A stretch of 64,000 nucleotides of DNA from Magicicada septendecula (lineage: Eukaryota > Arthropoda > Insecta > Hemiptera > Cicadidae), in contig CM068367.1 in assembly GCA_034769895.1 (NCBI GenBank), positions 704,910,885 to 704,974,884 on the forward strand, read 5' to 3'. This document shows positions 24,195-38,013 of the stretch, one piece after another. The translations under genes and the position numbers were made by a program. The notes beneath the pieces are model-generated. The model was given only the letters and a program-made list of their open reading frames with translations, made no database searches and was not told the origin of the DNA. Positions within the stretch are counted from its first letter, which is position 1; each line of letters opens with the position of its first letter.

Positions 24195-27100
24195 TTGTAA
24201 CGAACTGAAATTAAATTCAACACAAAGAACAATAATATTTACTCTTTTGATTAGGACACAAGGGGAAGGTATTGCACTGATTTATACACTCACTTCAATC
24301 TGTAATAAGATGACATCTCTTTATTAACAAATTATATAAATAGATCCCATAACATAAATTATACTGAAATATTCAAAAAGGTTTTCTGTAAACCAAGGGA
24401 TCATATTGATCATGTTATTTACCTCGGATCCGAGTCTCGTTATATATAGTAAAGACATCTGAATGATACTATGCTCATCTAGGAGCTTGCATGATTACAT
24501 AAACCATTTGAAGAATGGTATTATTTCTTTAAGTGATTATAACTTACATTTCAAAATTAACGTTACAACGTATGATTTTCGATACTACAGTTTATATTTC
24601 TTAGGTTTTATTTATTACTTAAAGAAAATTATAGTCTCTTGAAAAAAGTTTCTTTCATCTATAAAAGTTATGTTTTAAATGTACTTAATTCTCGATAGGC
24701 AAGCTATCGGGTCACCTCTACAATAAGCTTTGCTGTCCTCGTCCTGGAGTGTGACTCTTGGGAATTCTGGTAGTCGGTGTAGTCATCTGGGTCGAGTCTC
24801 TGGTGAATACCTTATAGCTGTATTAGTGAGGAGATTGATGTAATGCTGCACGAAGTTGGGTTGATCCACGTAGGTCCTGGTCAGCCGTGTATGGGTTGTA
24901 GACGTCCGTATATACAATTTGGCAGGTCACATATTCTCAGGTAGAGTTGTACTGGAGTTTGCATCTTAAGTAGAGACGTCACCTTGTTTACGAGTTCTTA
25001 ATTTTTCTTATATTACTACATTTCTTGAATAAACTTTTACTACATTTACTACATCATATACACATATAACGATCACTAGCTCCCCACGTTTTTTGTTAAC
25101 CATTATTTTAAAGTTTAAATAACTCATTTTTGCAGAGCCCTCGCTTGGAGGTGTGTACTGTCTGAACGCCGCATCGTAACTCTTACCTCGATACGACAGG
25201 GGCATTACAACGAAGCGGAGCGAGTACTCCGCCATAATATAGTTCCAACTTTTATTTAAATAGACATTCTTATAGCAAGATGAAACAAATTATTTAGACT
25301 TATTTAGTTTACAGGGACTATTTTAACTACTACTGGTGCCTTCAAATTATTAATTACTTACATCACGATTTTCAGGTATTTCTAAGTTACAGACGGTTCG
25401 CTAAGCACGTTGTGTCCGGAATTAAACAGGTCAACGCATGATGATTAACTAAAGGGTTAACTGTAATATTATTAACTTTTTCCAATACGATTTTTTTTAT
25501 TTCTTGTTTAGTTAGAATTTCTCAATTTAAATCTCGTACTTATTCTGAGTTAGATCAGGGGTATTAGGTTTAATTGTGCGATTTAAAAATACATAATTGC
25601 TTTCTCAGTTTTTTTATTATTTATATCTTTTTTTATTATTAATTAAATCATAACATACTCCGCCGCTTAAAATCGACATTGGGAATTTTAGTAAGGAAAA
25701 ATTCAAAGGTGGGGGACTTGGAGTATGCTTGGTGTTAATGTGTGGAATTTCTCTCCCCCTTTTTCTTTTTCTTTCACATTGTTATTGGTATGTGTTATAC
25801 ACATTTATTTCTTCTCTATAATAAAACAATATACATATATATTTTCTTACATACTACTTTTTTCATGATATAAAATTCACACTTAAGATCTACATTTTAG
25901 AACACAAAACTTTTTCTTATGTCTACTACTTAAATCTACTACCGGTTTTTTCTTTAGGTTTTTGTTACTCTCTTCATAGAGTAATTTTCTAAATATTTTG
26001 TTATTTAGAGGTCATTGAGTACTCATTTGCTTATCTTTCGCTGAACAGGATCTCAGGTTGATCAGGCCTCATTTCCAAATTCTACGATTAACACTTAGCA
26101 TGGTTACTGAGGTATAAGATAACTTGTCTACCTAGTATTACCTTTTTTATTTTTGACGATGCTATTTCCTCTTTTCTTCTTATACAATTTTATCTGCGAA
26201 ATATGTGTTCTCCGTACATATTCTTGAGTCGCAGGTTCGTACAGGGCTACTGTAACTGGAGTTAAGTACTTCTTGATTTGGGAGGACCACACCATCGGTA
26301 TGATAGTTTAGAGGTGGTCTTATCAATTGCACTACTAGTCGGGTGTGTCTTGTACATTACTAAGTCACCGACTTGGTACCTAACTAAATTGTTACTGTTA
26401 TGGACGTTTCTCTCGTGGTATTTTCTGGATTTCTCTAGGTTCGCTCTTGTAATCGAGTCCGCTTAGGTTGTTTAACTGCGCGGGTGTATCAAATCCACTT
26501 TCGCGTATTGACTTATGTAACTCCGCGACTGTTACATTTGCATGGGGTAGACCACGCAAAAGAGCTTCATAAGACAGCTCGTCCTTTACTAGTAAATCTG
26601 GATTAAATTGTGCCATTTTTATCTTATTTCTAACACATTAAAATTTACTTAAAATTGATTTTACTACACTATACACTTATTACATAGACAATTTATTTCT
26701 TGGTTAAATCATTTGCATAGTTCACAAGAGAATAATTTCTCTTCTAAGGGAAGGACAAAAATTCCACACACACTTCAATGTAAAGTCAACGATCAGCTGT
26801 TCGCTGGAATGTAGGTCTCCCTAGTTTATTTAGTAAACAATGGCAAGGTAGTTGTATGCGTGGGAACGCGAGGGTTACATTCAAGTATTGTTCTCTATAA
26901 CAATAGCTAAGGCTATCTTTCTCGACCGGTTTCAACTGGGGAAGCCAGTTGTACAAAGGGGTGAATCCGATTCAACGAAACACGCTTTACAAGATACAGG
27001 TGTATTACGGTAGTAGAGTCCGAGTTTAGTAATTAATTGTCTTACGTTCTACCTTTAATTTTGAAATTATTTTTAATTTTTTGCTAACAAAATTAAGTTA

Positions 27101-27646
27101 CGAATTTCTTTACACGTAATTAACCGAGTCTACTTTAGTCAGGAGTTTATATTATTTTTTTTTTTTTACCGTGACGACAGACATACACTTACATACTATG
27201 CAGGCATATTCAGGAAACTACAGGTCTTGAATTGTCCCAATATAAACCTGTTAAAGACTGAACAGTTTGACAAGCACTAAAATTCATGTACGTACTTGCA
27301 TTGGCGTAATACAATGATAGTCGGTATTATTTTGCGTATCTTAAACAAATTACATCATACGCAATTTATTACATAATCTAGTACAAAATAAATTCACCTT
27401 ATGAAAATTACTGTTAACATGAAATACAATAACTGAGTGCATAGATCAGCAGAGAGTTATCTATTTTACTACTTAACAATTTTTTTTTTAATTTAGCAGA
27501 GTGGCGCATTTTTGTTTGCGTCACGATGCTTACAAACCTTTTATATAAATAAGCAAAGTGGCACATTTTTGTAACGTTCTGGGCTACGTTACAAATCCAG
27601 GGAACCCATCATAATTGACGCTAGCCAATTATACAGGCTGCCTACG
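24195..27646 (+). repeat. Monomer unit 8 (3,452 bp)
   Basis: Hybrid unit. The first ~620 bp (TATTGCACTGATTTATACAC near 24,271, AAACCAAGGG near 24,391, ATACCTTATAGCTG near 24,808) is shared with unit 11. From about 24,825 on it is the unit 5 haplotype, including GGGAGGACC near 26,281. The switch marks the junction of the 10,365-bp duplication. The gag-like fossil is at 26,398-26,616 minus and the MAEYS frame at 25,008-25,235 minus. Confidence 0.95.
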
Positions 27647-30600
27647 TTGTAACGAACTGAAATTAAATTCAACACAAAGAACAATAATATTTACTCTTTT
27701 GATTAGAACACAAGGGGAAGGTATTTCACTGATTTATGCACTCACTTCAATCTGTAATAAGATGACATCTCTTTATTAACAAATTATATAAATAGATCCC
27801 AGGACATAAATTATACTGAAATATTCAAAAAGGTTTTCTGTAAAACAAGGGATCGTATTGATCATGTTATTTACCTCGGATCCGAGTCTCGTTATATATA
27901 GTAAAGACATCTGAATGATACTATGCTCATCTAGGAGCTTGCATGATTACATAAATTATTTGAAGAATGGTATTATTTCTTTAAGTGATTATAACTTACA
28001 TTTCAAAATTAACGTTACAACGTATGATTTTCGATACCACAGTTTATATTTCTTAGGTTTTATTTATTACTTAAAGAAAATTATAGTCTCTTGAAAAAAG
28101 TCTCTTTCATCTATAAAAGTTATGTTTTAAATGTACTTAATTCTCGATAGGCAAGCTATCGAGTCACCTCTACAATAAGCTTAGCTGTCCTCGTCCTGGG
28201 GTGTGACTCTTGGGAATTCTGGTAGTCGGTGTAGTCATCTGGGTCGAGTCTCTGGTGAATATCTTATATCTGTATTAGTGAGGAGATAGATGTAATGCTG
28301 CACGAAATTGGGTTGATCCACGTAGGTCCTGGTCAGCCGTGTATGGGTTGTAGACGTCCGTATATACAATTTGGCAGGTCACATATTCTCAGGTAGAGTT
28401 GTACTGGAGTTTGCATCTTAAGTAGAGACGTCACCTTGTTTACGAGTTCTTAATTTTTCTTATATTACTACATTTCTTGAATAAACTTTTACTACATTTA
28501 CTACATCATATACACATATAACGATCACTAGCTCCCCACGTTTTTTGTTAACCATTATTTTAATGTTTAAATAACTCATTTTTGCAGAGCCCTCGCTTGG
28601 AGGTGTGTACTGTCTGAACGCCGCATCGTAACTCTTACCTCGATACGACAGGGGCATTACAACGAAGCGGAGCGAGTACTCCGCCATAATATAGTTCCAA
28701 CTTTTATTTAAATAGACATTCTTATAGCAAGATGAAACAAATTATTTAGACTTATTTAGTTTACAGGGACTATTTTAACTACTACTGGTGCCTTCAAATT
28801 ATTAATTACTTACATCACGATTTTCAGGTATTTCTAAGTTACAGACGGTTCGCTAAGCACGTTGTGTCCGGAATTAAACAGGTCAACGCATGATGATTAA
28901 CTAAAGGGTTAACTGTAATATTATTAACTTTTTCCAATACGATTTTTTTAATTTCTTGTTTAGTTAGAATTTCTCAATTTAAATCTCATACTTATTCTGA
29001 GTTAGATCAGGGGTATTAGGTTTAATTGTGCGATTTAAAAATACATAATTGCTTTCTCAGTTTTTTTATTATTTATATCTTTTTTTATTATTAATTAAAT
29101 CATCACATACTCCGCCGCTTAAAATCGACATTGGGAATTTTAGTAAGGAAAAATTCAATGGTGTGGGACTTGGAGTATGCTTGGTGTTAATGTGTGGAAT
29201 TTCTCTCCCCCTTTTTCTTTTTCTTTCACATTGTTATTGGTATGTGTTATACACATTTATTTCTTCTCTATAATAAAACAATATACATATATATTTTCTT
29301 ACATACTACTTTTTTCATGATATAAAATTCACACTTAAGATCTACATTTTAGAACACAAAACTTTTTCTTATGTCTACTACTTAAATCTACTACCGGTTT
29401 TTTCTTTGGGTTTTTGTTACTCTCTTCATAGAGTAATTTTCTAAATATTTTGTTATTTAGAGGTCATTGAGTACTCATTTGCTTATCTTTCGCTGAACAG
29501 GATCTCAGGTTGATCAGGCCTCATTTCCAAATTCTACGATTAACACTTAGCATGGTTACTGAGGTATAAGATAACTTGTCTACCTAGTATTACCTTTTCT
29601 ATTTTTGACGATTCTATTTCCTCTTTTCTTCTTATACAATTTTATCTGCGAAATATGTGTTCTCCGTACATATTCTTGAGTCGCAGGTTCGTACAGGGCT
29701 ACTGTAACTGGAGTTAAGTACTTCTTGATTTGGAAGGACCACACCATCGGTATGATAGTTTAGAGGTGGTCTTATCAATTGCACTACTAGTCGGGTGTGT
29801 CTTGTACATTACTAAGTCACCGACTTGGTACCTAACTAAATTGTTACTGTTATGGACGTTTCTCTCGTGGTATTTTCTGGATTTCTCTAGGTTCGCTCTT
29901 GTAATCGAGTCCGCTTAGGTTGTTTAACTGCGCGGGTGTATCAAATCCACTTTCGCGTATTGACTTATGCAATTCCGCGACTGTTACATTTGCATGGGGT
30001 AGACCACGCAAAAGAGCTTCATAAGACAGCTCGTCCTTTACTAGTAAATCTGGATTAAATTGTGCCATTTTTATCTTATTTCTAACACATTAAAATTTAC
30101 TTAAAATTGATTTTACTACACTATACACTTATTACATAGACAATTTATTTCTTGGTTAAATCATTTGCATAGTTCACAAGAGAATAATTTCTCTTCTAAG
30201 GGAAGGACAAAAATTCCACACACACTTCAATGTAAAGTCAACGATCAGCTGTTCGCTGGAATGTAGGTCACCCTAGTTTATTTAGTAAACAATGGCAAGG
30301 TAGATGTATGCGTGGGAACGCGAGGGTTACATTCAAGTATTGTTCTCTATAACAATAGCTAAGGCTATCTTTCTCGACCGGTTTCAACTGGGGAAGCCAG
30401 TTGTACCAAGGGGTGAATCCGATTCAACGAAACACGCTTTACAAGATACAGGTGTATTACGGTAGTAACAGTCCAAGTTTAGTAATTAATTGTCTTACGT
30501 TCTACCTTTAATTTTGAAATTATTTTTAATTTTTTGCTAACAAAATTAAGTTACGAATTTCTTTACACGTAATTAGCCGAGTCTACTTTAGTCAGGAGTT

Positions 30601-31099
30601 TATATTATTTTTTTTTTTTTACCGTGACGACAGACATACACTTACATACTATGCAGGCATATTCAGGAAACTACAGGTCTTGAATTGTCCCAATATAAAC
30701 CTGTTAAAGACTGAACAGTTTGACAAGCCCTAAAATTCATGTACGTACTTGCATTGGCGTAATACAATGATAGTCGGTATTATTTTGCGTATCTTAAACA
30801 AATTACATCATACGCAAATAATTACATAATCTAGTACAAAATAAATTCACCTTATGAAAATTACTGTTAACATGAAATACAATAACTGAGTGCATAGATC
30901 AGCAGAGAGTTATCTATTTTACTACTTAACAATTTTTTTTTCAATTTAGCAGAGTGGCGCATTTTTGTTTGCGTCACGATGCTTACAAACCTTTTATATA
31001 AATAAGCAAAGTGGCATATTTTTGTAACGTTCTGGGCTACGTTACAAATCCAGGGAACCCATCATAATTGACGCTAGCCAATTATACAGGCTGCCTACG
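27647..31099 (+). repeat. Monomer unit 9 (3,453 bp)
   Basis: Equals unit 6 at 10,365 bp spacing. All the private markers listed for unit 6 recur at the shifted positions, and no clear difference was noticed by eye. The gag-like fossil is at 29,850-30,068 minus and the MAEYS frame at 28,460-28,687 minus. Confidence 0.95.
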
Positions 31100-34000
31100 T
31101 TGTAACGAACTGAAATTAAATTCAACACAAAGAACAATAATATTTACTCTTTTGATTAGGACACAAGGGGAAGGTATTTCACTGATTTATGCACTCACTT
31201 CAATCTGTAATAAGATGACATCTCTTTATTAACAAATTATATAAATAGATCCCATAACATTAATTATACTGAAATATTCAAAAAGGTTTTCTGTAAAACA
31301 AGGGATCATATTGATCATGTTATTTACCTCGGATCCGAGTCTCGTTATATATAGTAAAGACATCTGAATGATACTATGCTCATCTAGGAGCTTGCATGAT
31401 TACATAAACCATTTGAAGAATGGTATTATTTCTTTAAGTGATTATAACTTACATTTCAAAATTAACGTTACAACGTATGATTTTCGATACTACAGTTTAT
31501 ATTTCTTAGGTTTTATTTATTACTTAAAGAAAATTATAGTCTCTTGAAAAAAGTTTCTTTCATCTATAAAAGTTATGTTTTAAATGTACTTAATTCTCGA
31601 TAGGCAAGCTATCGGGTCACCTCTACAATAAGCTTTGCTGTCCTCGTCCTGGAGTGTGACTCTTGGGAATTCTGGTAGTCGGTGTAGTCATCTGGGTCGA
31701 GTCTCTGGTGAATACCTTATAGCTGTATTAGTGAGGAGATTGATGTAATGCTGCACGAAGTTGGGTTGATCCACGTAGGTCCTGGTCAGCCGTGTATGGG
31801 TTGTAGACGTCCGTATATACAATTTGGCAGGTCACATATTCTCAGGTAGAGTTGTACTGGAGTTTGCATCTTAAGTAGAGACGTCACCTTGTTTACGAGT
31901 TCTTAATTTTTCTTATATTACTACATTTCTTGAATAAACCTTTTACTACATTTACTACATCATATACACATATAACGATCACTAGCTCCCCACGTTTTTT
32001 GTTTAGTGGTAGCTAACCATAATTTAAAGTTTAAATAACTCATTTTTGCAGAGCCCTCGCTTGGAGGTGTGTACTGTCTGAACGCCGCATCGTAACTCTT
32101 ACCTCGATACGACAGGGGCATTACAACGAAGCGGAGCGAGTACTCCCCCATAATATAGTTCCAACTTTTATTTAAATAGACATTCTTATAGCAAGATGAA
32201 ACAAATTATTTAGACTTATTTAGTTTACAGGGACTATTTTAACTACTACTGGTGCCTTCAAATTATTAATTACTTACATCACGATTTTCAGGTATTTCTA
32301 AGTTACAGACGGTTCGCTAAGCACGTTGTGTCCGGAATTAAACAGGTCAACGCATGATGATTAACTAAATGGTTAACTGTAATATTATTAACTTTTTCCA
32401 ATACGATTTTTTTAATTTCTTGTTTAGTTAGAATTTCTCAATTTAAATCTCATACTTATTCTGAGTTAGATCAGGGGTATTAGGTTTAATTGTGCGATTT
32501 AAAAATACATAATTGCTTTCACAGTTTTTTTATTATTTATATCTTTTTTTATTATTAATTAAATCATCACATACTCCGCCGCTTAAAATCGACATTGGGA
32601 ATTTTAGTAAGGAAAAATTCAAAGGTGGCGGACTTGGAGTGTGCTTGGTGTTAATGTGTGGAATTTCTCTCCCCCTTTTTCTTTTTCTTTCACATTGTTA
32701 TTGGTACGTGTTATACACATTTATTTCTTCTCTATAATAAAACAATATACATATATATTTTCTTACATACTACTTTTTTCATGATATAAAATTCACACTT
32801 AAGATCTACATTTTAGTACACAACTTTTTCTTATGTCTGCTACTTAAATCTACTACAGGTTTTTTCTTTGGGTTTTTGTTACTCTCTTCATAGAGTAATT
32901 TTCTAAATATTTTGTTATTTAGAGGTCATTGAGTACTCATTTGCTTATCTTTCGCTGAACAGGATCTCAGGTTGATCAGGCCTCATTTCCAAATTCTACG
33001 ATTAACACTTAGCATGGTTACTGAGGTATAAGATAACTTGTCTACCTAGTATTACCTTTTCTATTTTTGACGATTCTATTTCCTCTTTTCTTCTTATACA
33101 ATTTTATCTGCGAATATGTGTTCTCCGTACATATTCTTGAGTCGCAGCTTCGTACAGGGCTACTGTAACTGGAGTTAAGTACTTCTTGATTTGGAAGGAC
33201 CACACCATCGGTATGATAGTTTAGAGGTGGTCTTATCAATTGCACTACTAGTCGGGTGTGTCTTGTACATTACTAAGTCACCGACTTGGTACCTAACTAA
33301 ATTGTTACTGTTATGAACGTTTCTCTCGTGGTATTTTCTGGATTTCTCTAGGTTCGCTCTTGTAATCGAGTCCGCTTAGGTTGTTTAACTGCGCGGGTGT
33401 ATCAAATCCACTTTCGCGTATTGACTTATGCAATTCCGCGACTGTTACATTTGCATGGGGTAGACCACGCAAAGAGCTTCATAAGACAGCTCGTCCTTTA
33501 CTAGTAAATCTGGATTAAATTGTGCCATTTTTATCTTATTTCTAACACATTAAAATTTACTTAAAATTGATTTTACTACACTATACACTTATTACATAGA
33601 CAATTTATTTCTTGGTTAAATCATTTGCATAGTTCACAAGAGAATAATTTCTCTTCTAAGGGAAGGACAAAAATTCCACACACACTTCAATGTAAAGTCA
33701 ACGAACAGCTGTTCGCTGGAATGTAGGTCACCCTAGTTTATTTAGTAAACAATGGCAAGGTAGTTGTATGCGTGGGAACGCGAGGGTTACATTCAAGTAT
33801 TGTTCTCTATAACAATAGCTAAGGCTATCTTTCTCGACCGGTTTCAACTGGGGAAGCCAGTTGTACCAAGGGGTGAATCCGATTCAACGAAACACGCTTT
33901 ACAAGATACAGGTGTATTACGGTAGTAGAGTCCGAGTTTAGTAATTAATTGTCTTACGGTCTACCTTTAATTTTGAAATTATTTTTAATTTTTTGCTAAC

Positions 34001-34559
34001 AAAATTAAGTTACGAATTTCTTTACACGTAATTAACCGAGTCTACTTTAGTCAGGAGTTTATATTATTTTTTTTTTTTTTACCGTGACGACAGACATACA
34101 CTTACATACTATGCAGGCATATTCAGGAAACTACAGGTCTTGAATTGTCCCAATATAAACCTGTTAAAGACTGAACAGTTTGACAAGCACTAAAATTCAT
34201 GTACGTACTTGCATTGGCGTAATACAATGATAGTCGGTATTATTTTGCGTATCTTAAACAAATTACATCATACGCAAATTATTACATAATCTAGTACAAA
34301 ATAAATTCACCTTATGAAAATTAATGTTAACATGAAATACAATAACTGAGTGCATAGATCAGCAGAGAGTTATCTATTTTACTACTTAACAATTTTTTTT
34401 TTAATTTAGCAGAGTGGCGCATTTTTGTTTGCGTCACGATGCTTACAAACCTTTTATATAAATAAGCAAAGTGGCACATTTTTGTAACGTTCTGGGCTAC
34501 TTTACAAATCCATGGAACCCATCATAATTGACGCTAGCCAATTATACAGGCTGCCTACG
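31100..34559 (+). repeat. Monomer unit 10 (3,460 bp)
   Basis: Equals unit 7 at 10,365 bp spacing, including the long marker, TTTTAGTACACAACTT near 32,812 and the altered gag/integrase fossil at about 33,190-33,528 minus. The MAEYS frame begins MGEYS at 31,960-32,151 minus. Confidence 0.95.
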
Positions 34560-37500
34560 TTGTAACGAACTGAAATTAAATTCAACACAAAGAACAATAA
34601 TATTTACTCTTTTGATTAGGACACAAGGGGAAGGTATTGCACTGATTTATACACTCACTTCAATCTGTAATAAGATGACATCTCTTTATTAACAAATTAT
34701 ATAAATAGATCCCATAACATAAATTATACTGAAATATTCAAAAAGGTTTTCTGTAAACCAAGGGATCATATTGATCATGTTATTTACCTCGGATCCGAGT
34801 CTCGTTATATATAGTAAAGACATCTGAATGATACTATGCTCATCTAGGAGCTTGCATGATTACATAAACCATTTGAAGAATGGTATTATTTCTTTAAGTG
34901 ATTATAACTTACATTTCAAAATTAACGTTACAACGTATGATTTTCGATACTACAGTTTATATTTCTTAGGTTTTATTTATTACTTAAAGAAAATTATAGT
35001 CTCTTGAAAAAAGTTTCTTTCATCTATAAAAGTTATGTTTTAAATGTACTTAATTCTCGATAGGCAAGCTATCGGGTCACCTCTACAATAAGCTTTGCTG
35101 TCCTCGTCCTGGAGTGTGACTCTTGGGAATTCTGGTAGTCGGTGTAGTCATCTGGGTCGAGTCTCTGGTGAATACCTTATAGCTGTATTAGTGAGGAGAT
35201 TGATGTAATGCTGCACGAAGTTGGGTTGATCCACGTAGGTCCTGGTCAGCCGTGTATGGGTTGTAGACGTCCGTATATACAATTTGGCAGGTCACATATT
35301 CTCAGGTAGAGTTGTACTGGAGTTTGCATCTTAAGTAGAGACGTCACCTTGTTTACGAGTTCTTAATTTTTCTTATATTACTACATTTCTTGAATAAACC
35401 TTTTACTACATTTACTACATCATATACACATATAACGATCACTAGCTCCCCACGTTTTTTGTTAACCATTATTTTAAAGTTTAAATAACTCATTTTTGCA
35501 GAGCCCTCGCTTGGAGGTGTGTACTGTCTGAACGCCGCATCGTAACTCTTACCTCGATACGACAGGGGCATTACAACGAAGCGGAGCGAGTACTCCCCCA
35601 TAATATAGTTCCAACTTTTATTTAAATAGACATTCTTATAGCAAGATGAAACAAATTATTTAGACTTATTTAGTTTACAGGGACTATTTTAACTACTACT
35701 GGTGCCTTCAAATTATTAATTACTTACATCACGATTTTCAGGTATTTCTAAGTTACAGACGGTTCGCTAAGCACGTTGTGTCCGGAATTAAACAGGTCAA
35801 CGCATGATGATTTACTAAATTGTTAACTGTAATATTATTAGCTTTTTCCAATACGATTTTTTTTATTTCTTGTTTAGTTAGAATTTCTCAATTTAAATCT
35901 CATACTTTTTCTGAGTTAGATCAGGGGTATTAGGTTTAATTGTGCGATTTAAAAATACATAATTGCTTTCTCAGTTTTTTTATTATTTATATCTTTTTTT
36001 ATTATTAATTAAATCATCACATACTCCGCCGCTTAAAATCGACATTGGGAATTTTAGTAAGGAAAAATTCAAAGGTGGGGGACTTGGAGTATGCTTGGTG
36101 TTAATGTGTGGAATTTCTCTCCCCCTTTTTCTTTTTCTTTCACATTGTTATTGGTATGTGTTATACACATTTATTTCTTCTCTATAATAAAACAATATAC
36201 ATATATATTTTCTTACATACTACTTTTTTCATGATATAAAATTCACACTTAAGATCTACATTTTAGAACACAAAACTTTTTCTTATGTCTACTACTTAAA
36301 TCTACTACCGGTTTTTTCTTTGGGTTTTTGCTACTCTCTTCATAGAGTAATTTTCTAAATATTTTGTTATTTAGAGGTCATTGAGTACTCATTTGCTTAT
36401 CTTTCGCTGAACAGGATCTCAGGTTGATCAGGCCTCATTTCCAAATTCTACGATTAACACTTAGCATGGTTACTGAGGTATAAGATAACTTGTCTACCTA
36501 GTATTACCTTTTCTATTTTTGACGATGCTATTTCCTCTTTTCTTCTTATACAATTTTATCTGCGAAATATGTGTTCTCCGTACATATTCTTGAGTCGCAG
36601 GTTCGTACAGGGCTACTGTAACTGGAGTTAAGTACTTCTTGATTTGGAAGGACCACACCATCGGTATGATAGTTTAGAGGTGGTCTTATCAATTGCACTA
36701 CTAGTCGGGTGTGTCTTGTACATTACTAAGTCACCGACTTGGTACCTAACTAAATTGTTACTGTTATGGACGTTTCTCTCGTGGTATTTTCTGGATTTCT
36801 CTAGGTTCGCTCTTGTAATCGAGTCCGCTTAGGTTGTTTAACTGCGCGGGTGTATCAAATCCACTTTCGCGTATTGACTTATGCAACTCCGCGACTGTTA
36901 CATTTGCATGGGGTAGACCACGCAAAAGAGCTTCATAAGACAGCTCGTCCTTTACTAGTAAATCTGGATTAAATTGTGCCATTTTTATCTTATTTCTAAC
37001 ACATTAAAATTTACTTAAAATTGATTTTACTACACTATACACTTATTACATAGACAATTTATTTCTTGGTTAAATCATTTGCATAGTTCACAAGAGAATA
37101 ATTTCTCTTCTAAGGGAAGGACAAAAATTCCACTCACACTTCAATGTAAAGTCAACGATCAGCTGTTCGCTGGAATGTAGGTCTCCCTAGTTTATTTAGT
37201 AAACAATGGCAAGGTAGTTGTATGCGTGGGAACGCGAGGGTTACATTCAAGTATTGTTCTCTATAACAATAGCTAAGGCTATCTTTCTCGACCGGTTTCA
37301 ACTGGGGAAGCCAGTTGTACAAAGGGGTGAATCCGATTCAACGAAACACGCTTTACAAGATACAGGTGTATTACGGTAGTAGAGTCCGAGTTTAGTAATT
37401 AATTGTCTTACGTTCTACCTTTAATTTTGAAATTATTTTTAATTTTTTGCTAACAAAATTAAGTTACGAATTTCTTTACACGTAATTAACCGAGTCTACT

Positions 37501-38013
37501 TTAGTCAGGAGTTTATATTATTTTTTTTTTTTTTACCGTGACGACAGACATACACTTACATACTATGCAGGCATATTCAGGAAACTACAGGTCTTGAATT
37601 GTCCCAATATAAACCTGTTAAAGACTGAACAGTTTGACAAGCACTAAAATTCATGTACGTACTTGCATTGGCGTAATACAATGATAGTCGGTATTATTTT
37701 GCGTATCTTAAACAAATTACATCATACGCAAATTATTACATAATCTAGTACAAAATAAATTCACCTTATGAAAATTACTGTTAACATGAAATACAATAAC
37801 TGAGTGCATAGATCAGCAGAGAGTTATCTATTTTACTACTTAACAATTTTTTTTTTAATTTAGCAGAGTGGCGCATTTTTGTTTGCGTCACGATGCTTAC
37901 AAACCTTTTATATAAATAAGCAAAGTGGCACATTTTTGTAACGTTCTGGGCTACGTTACAAATCCAGGGAACCCATCATAATTGACGCTAGCCAATTATA
38001 CAGGCTGCCTACG
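34560..38013 (+). repeat. Monomer unit 11 (3,454 bp)
   Basis: The first ~800 bp equals unit 8 at 10,365 bp spacing. It then becomes a mosaic: AAACCTTTTAC with the short GTTAACC form (a combination seen in no other unit), TCCCCCATAAT like units 7 and 10, and private AAATTGTTAACTG near 35,816 and GCTTTTTCC near 35,841. The right edge of the three-monomer duplication lies near 35.4 kb. The gag-like fossil is at 36,764-36,982 minus and the MAEYS-like frame (MGEYS) at 35,353-35,601 minus. Confidence 0.95.

Larger units (their letters stand above)
14460..35400 (+). repeat. Three-monomer segmental duplication, period 10,365 bp
   Basis: Everything compared from about 14.46 to 25.03 kb recurs 10,365 bp later, including rare private markers of units 6 and 7 (AATGGTGTGGGAC, AAGCCCTAAAAT, TAGTACACAAC, AACGAACAGC, CTTTACAAATCCATGG). 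The left edge lies between the ATATCTTATATCTG/ATACCTTATAGCTG difference near 14,448 and the start of the MAEYS frame. The right edge lies near 35,400, where unit 11 reads AAACCTTTTAC against AAACTTTTAC in unit 8. No certain difference was noticed inside the paired copies, so this is probably among the youngest events. Confidence 0.85.
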
